Positions 5,908 through 6,943 of a stretch of DNA of 6,943 nucleotides are shown one piece after another. This DNA comes from Sphaerochaeta sp. UBA5849 (GTDB taxonomy: Bacteria > Spirochaetota > Spirochaetia > Sphaerochaetales > Sphaerochaetaceae), in the NCBI GenBank assembly GCA_002432715.1, contig DJGJ01000019.1, forward strand, positions 1 through 6,943, read 5' to 3'. The position numbers and the translations under genes are program-made. A model generated the notes under the pieces. It was not told where the DNA came from and ran no database searches. It saw only the letters and a list, made by a program, of their open reading frames with translations. Position 1 is the first letter of the stretch. The number at the start of each line of letters is the position of its first letter.

Positions 5908-6483
5908 TTACTTTCTCGCCAAGAGTATATTCAACCACCTCTCATTACCTCTGCCCTCCCGTACATCCTGGGAGTATTTAAGCTCGATTAGCTCAAAAAC
6001 AGTTAGATCGGAAAGGAATAATTTGAAACTATCGGAAGTAAAACAGGAAAAATCTCTTCCCCCTTGGGAGAAGTCAGCTTCCCTGTCCTTGAAGGAGCAG
6101 TAGAGCAACCCTTTGGGTTTCAAGGCCCGATGAAGAAGGCGAAAGACTGCAGGCAATTCAGTTCTTGGTACATGCAAGAGCGATGCACAGGCCCAGATGC
6201 CGTCAAAGGTAGAGTCATAGTCCAATTCGGCAAAGGAAAGCTTTCGGACAGCAAGGCCTGTGAGAGCTCTTGCATGCTCGACCATCGCACTACTGTTGTC
6301 GAAAGCCTCAACCTTATAGCCCTGCTCCAAGAAATGGAGGCTGTCACGGCCGCTGCCGCATCCGGCATCCAAAATGGAAGCGCCTTTTGGCAGATAAGGC
6401 AGAAACAGCGAGTATTGAGAGCCCATATCCACCGAGACAGTACTGTTGATGTAGGTGTCTGCATGCTTGTCATAGTAGTTCAT
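5908..6483 (-). CDS. Class I SAM-dependent methyltransferase (Methyltransf_25/TehB-like)
   Basis: A 191-residue cytoplasmic enzyme expected to transfer a methyl group from S-adenosylmethionine; its acceptor is unknown. It opens with MNYYDKHADTYINST, a helix common in this group. Motif I is LDAGCGSGRD (38-47), the SAM-binding loop. Motif II ends in the acidic residue D62 of VEAFDNSSAM. FDGIWACASLLHVP (93-106) is the motif IV region, and ALKPKGLLYCSFKD (120-133) the post-motif strand. The C-terminus GNERWLNILLARK is typical of small stand-alone members. A longer reading from GTG 6528 exists, but ATG 6481-6483 is preferred: GGAGG (6492-6496) stands eight bases upstream, and the promoter at 6506-6535 would start transcription after the GTG. 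It is transcribed away from the putative CRISPR leader. Sequence alone does not separate tellurite, small-molecule or macromolecule methylation. Confidence 0.9.
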   Translation of the reverse strand: MNYYDKHADTYINSTVSVDMGSQYSLFLPYLPKGASILDAGCGSGRDSLHFLEQGYKVEAFDNSSAMVEHARALTGLAVRKLSFAELDYDSTFDGIWACASLLHVPRTELPAVFRLLHRALKPKGLLYCSFKDREADFSQGGRDFSCFTSDSFKLFLSDLTVFELIELKYSQDVREGRGNERWLNILLARK

Positions 6484-6505
6484 CAGGGAGGCCTCCGAGA
6501 TCTTG

Positions 6506-6535
6506 ATAGTACTCTTTCGGCAATTCACTCTTCAA
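6506..6535 (-). promoter_or_regulatory. Candidate promoter of the methyltransferase gene
   Basis: On the minus strand, TTGAAG (6530-6535) and TACTAT (6506-6511) are separated by 18 bases, predicting a start near 6500 and a leader of about 17 bases. Each box matches four of six consensus bases. Confidence 0.45.
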
Positions 6536-6921
6536 GGTATTACTACGACAATGCCCGGTGTAGCGGAGGTAATGGAATGTGAGGATGGTGATTGCGTTGG
6601 GAAAAATTGGGAAATTTTTAAGTATCCAGCGTAGGTACGATCATCAGGCCTCGAAATTCTTGCTTTTTCTCACAATCAGGCCCCTGCATCCCAATATTTC
6701 TCTCATCCGGCTATAAAAATCGGGTATAATATTTGTACAGCCTCTCATTCTCACCAGTTCAAAATGCATCGACACCCAATCAATGAATGATGAAGCAACA
6801 AAACCAAATGAAAGGCCGGATCTAAGAAGAAATTTGATTTTTCAAAACTGAGAGCAGGAAAAGCAAACCTAAAGACTCTATCGATAGTTGTCCAAGTGAT
6901 AGCACAACACTAAATGTTGGT
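6536..6921. other. Gene-poor region, probable CRISPR leader
   Basis: No protein gene is supported in these 386 bases. The stretch is richer in A and T than the genes to the left and abuts the first CRISPR-like repeat, which is where a leader is expected. It holds an AT-only stem AAAAATT/AATTTTT around GGGA (6602-6619), a perfect TATAAT (6725-6730), and near the repeat a weak TTGTCC (6888-6893) with TAAATG (6911-6916) 17 bases on. A minus-strand frame without stops (6644-6838) runs through part of it but has no good ribosome site. Confidence 0.5.
6725..6730 (+). promoter_or_regulatory. Perfect TATAAT -10 box in the putative leader
   Basis: TATAAT reads toward the CRISPR-like repeat; a start near 6737 would give about 185 bases before the first repeat. 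No recognisable -35 box sits at the right distance (about 6702-6707 reads CTCATC), so it is a candidate only. Confidence 0.35.
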
Positions 6922-6943
6922 GTTTTCCCCGCTCACGCGGGGG
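6922..6943 (+). CRISPR. Start of a type I-E-like CRISPR repeat, cut by window edge
   Basis: The last 22 bases begin GTTTTCCCCGC and contain the arms CCCCGC (6927-6932) and GCGGGG (6937-6942) around TCAC. This is the layout of the 28-29-base type I-E repeat (GTTTTCCCCGC...GCGGGG followed by a short tail such as TGATCC or ATGAACC). Only one copy is visible, so spacers cannot be shown. The orientation puts the leader to the left. No cas gene is in the window. A plain hairpin, for example a terminator with T bases just outside the window, is the main alternative. Confidence 0.72.

Noticed and set aside
6484..6528. Longer start (GTG 6528) for the methyltransferase
   Set aside because: GGAGG is correctly spaced for ATG 6481-6483, family proteins begin near that residue, and the candidate promoter lies inside the extension.

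Overview
The window is about 50% GC with strong GGAGG-type ribosome binding sites and sigma70-like promoters close to the start codons. Gene content (secreted alkaline phosphatase, Fe3+-type ABC binding-protein remnant, 7TM-GGDEF-EAL protein, type I-E-like CRISPR repeat) fits a free-living or host-associated bacterium of medium GC. A Sphaerochaeta-like spirochaete is my best guess from the style of the proteins, but no marker gene proves it.

Layout, left to right. (1) 1-510, minus: the N-terminal 170 residues of an exported alkaline phosphatase, cut by the left edge. (2) 652-1533, plus: a 293-residue HNH nuclease with an N-terminal region I do not recognise. A hairpin with a sigma54-like -24/-12 element lies just upstream. 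(3) 1624-2571, plus: an ADP-ribosylglycohydrolase with its own promoter. (4) 2663-3033, minus: a frameshifted remnant of an iron(III)-type ABC transporter binding protein. (5) 3029-3379, plus: a four-helix DUF3147-type membrane protein, whose promoter sits inside the dead gene. (6) 3376-5784, minus: one reading frame for an 802-codon membrane sensor with GGDEF and EAL domains, interrupted by a single in-frame TGA at 4744-4746. It therefore appears as a membrane protein plus a separate GGDEF-EAL protein. (7) 5908-6483, minus: a small class I SAM methyltransferase. (8) 6484-6921: a gene-poor, AT-richer stretch with a perfect TATAAT box. It ends in what looks like the first 22 bases of a type I-E CRISPR repeat, cut by the right edge. 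This stretch is therefore probably the CRISPR leader.

Nothing here forms a long operon. Genes are mostly single units with promoters of their own and very short predicted 5' leaders, which helped in choosing starts for the ADP-ribosylglycohydrolase (GTG 1624), the DUF3147 protein (GTG 3029), the membrane sensor (TTG 5784) and the methyltransferase (ATG 6483). The mix of a nuclease, an ADP-ribose hydrolase, a decaying transporter, an interrupted signalling gene and a CRISPR array looks like an accessory or slowly eroding region. The two strongest leads are the TGA that splits the c-di-GMP protein and the CRISPR array starting at the right edge with no cas gene in view.
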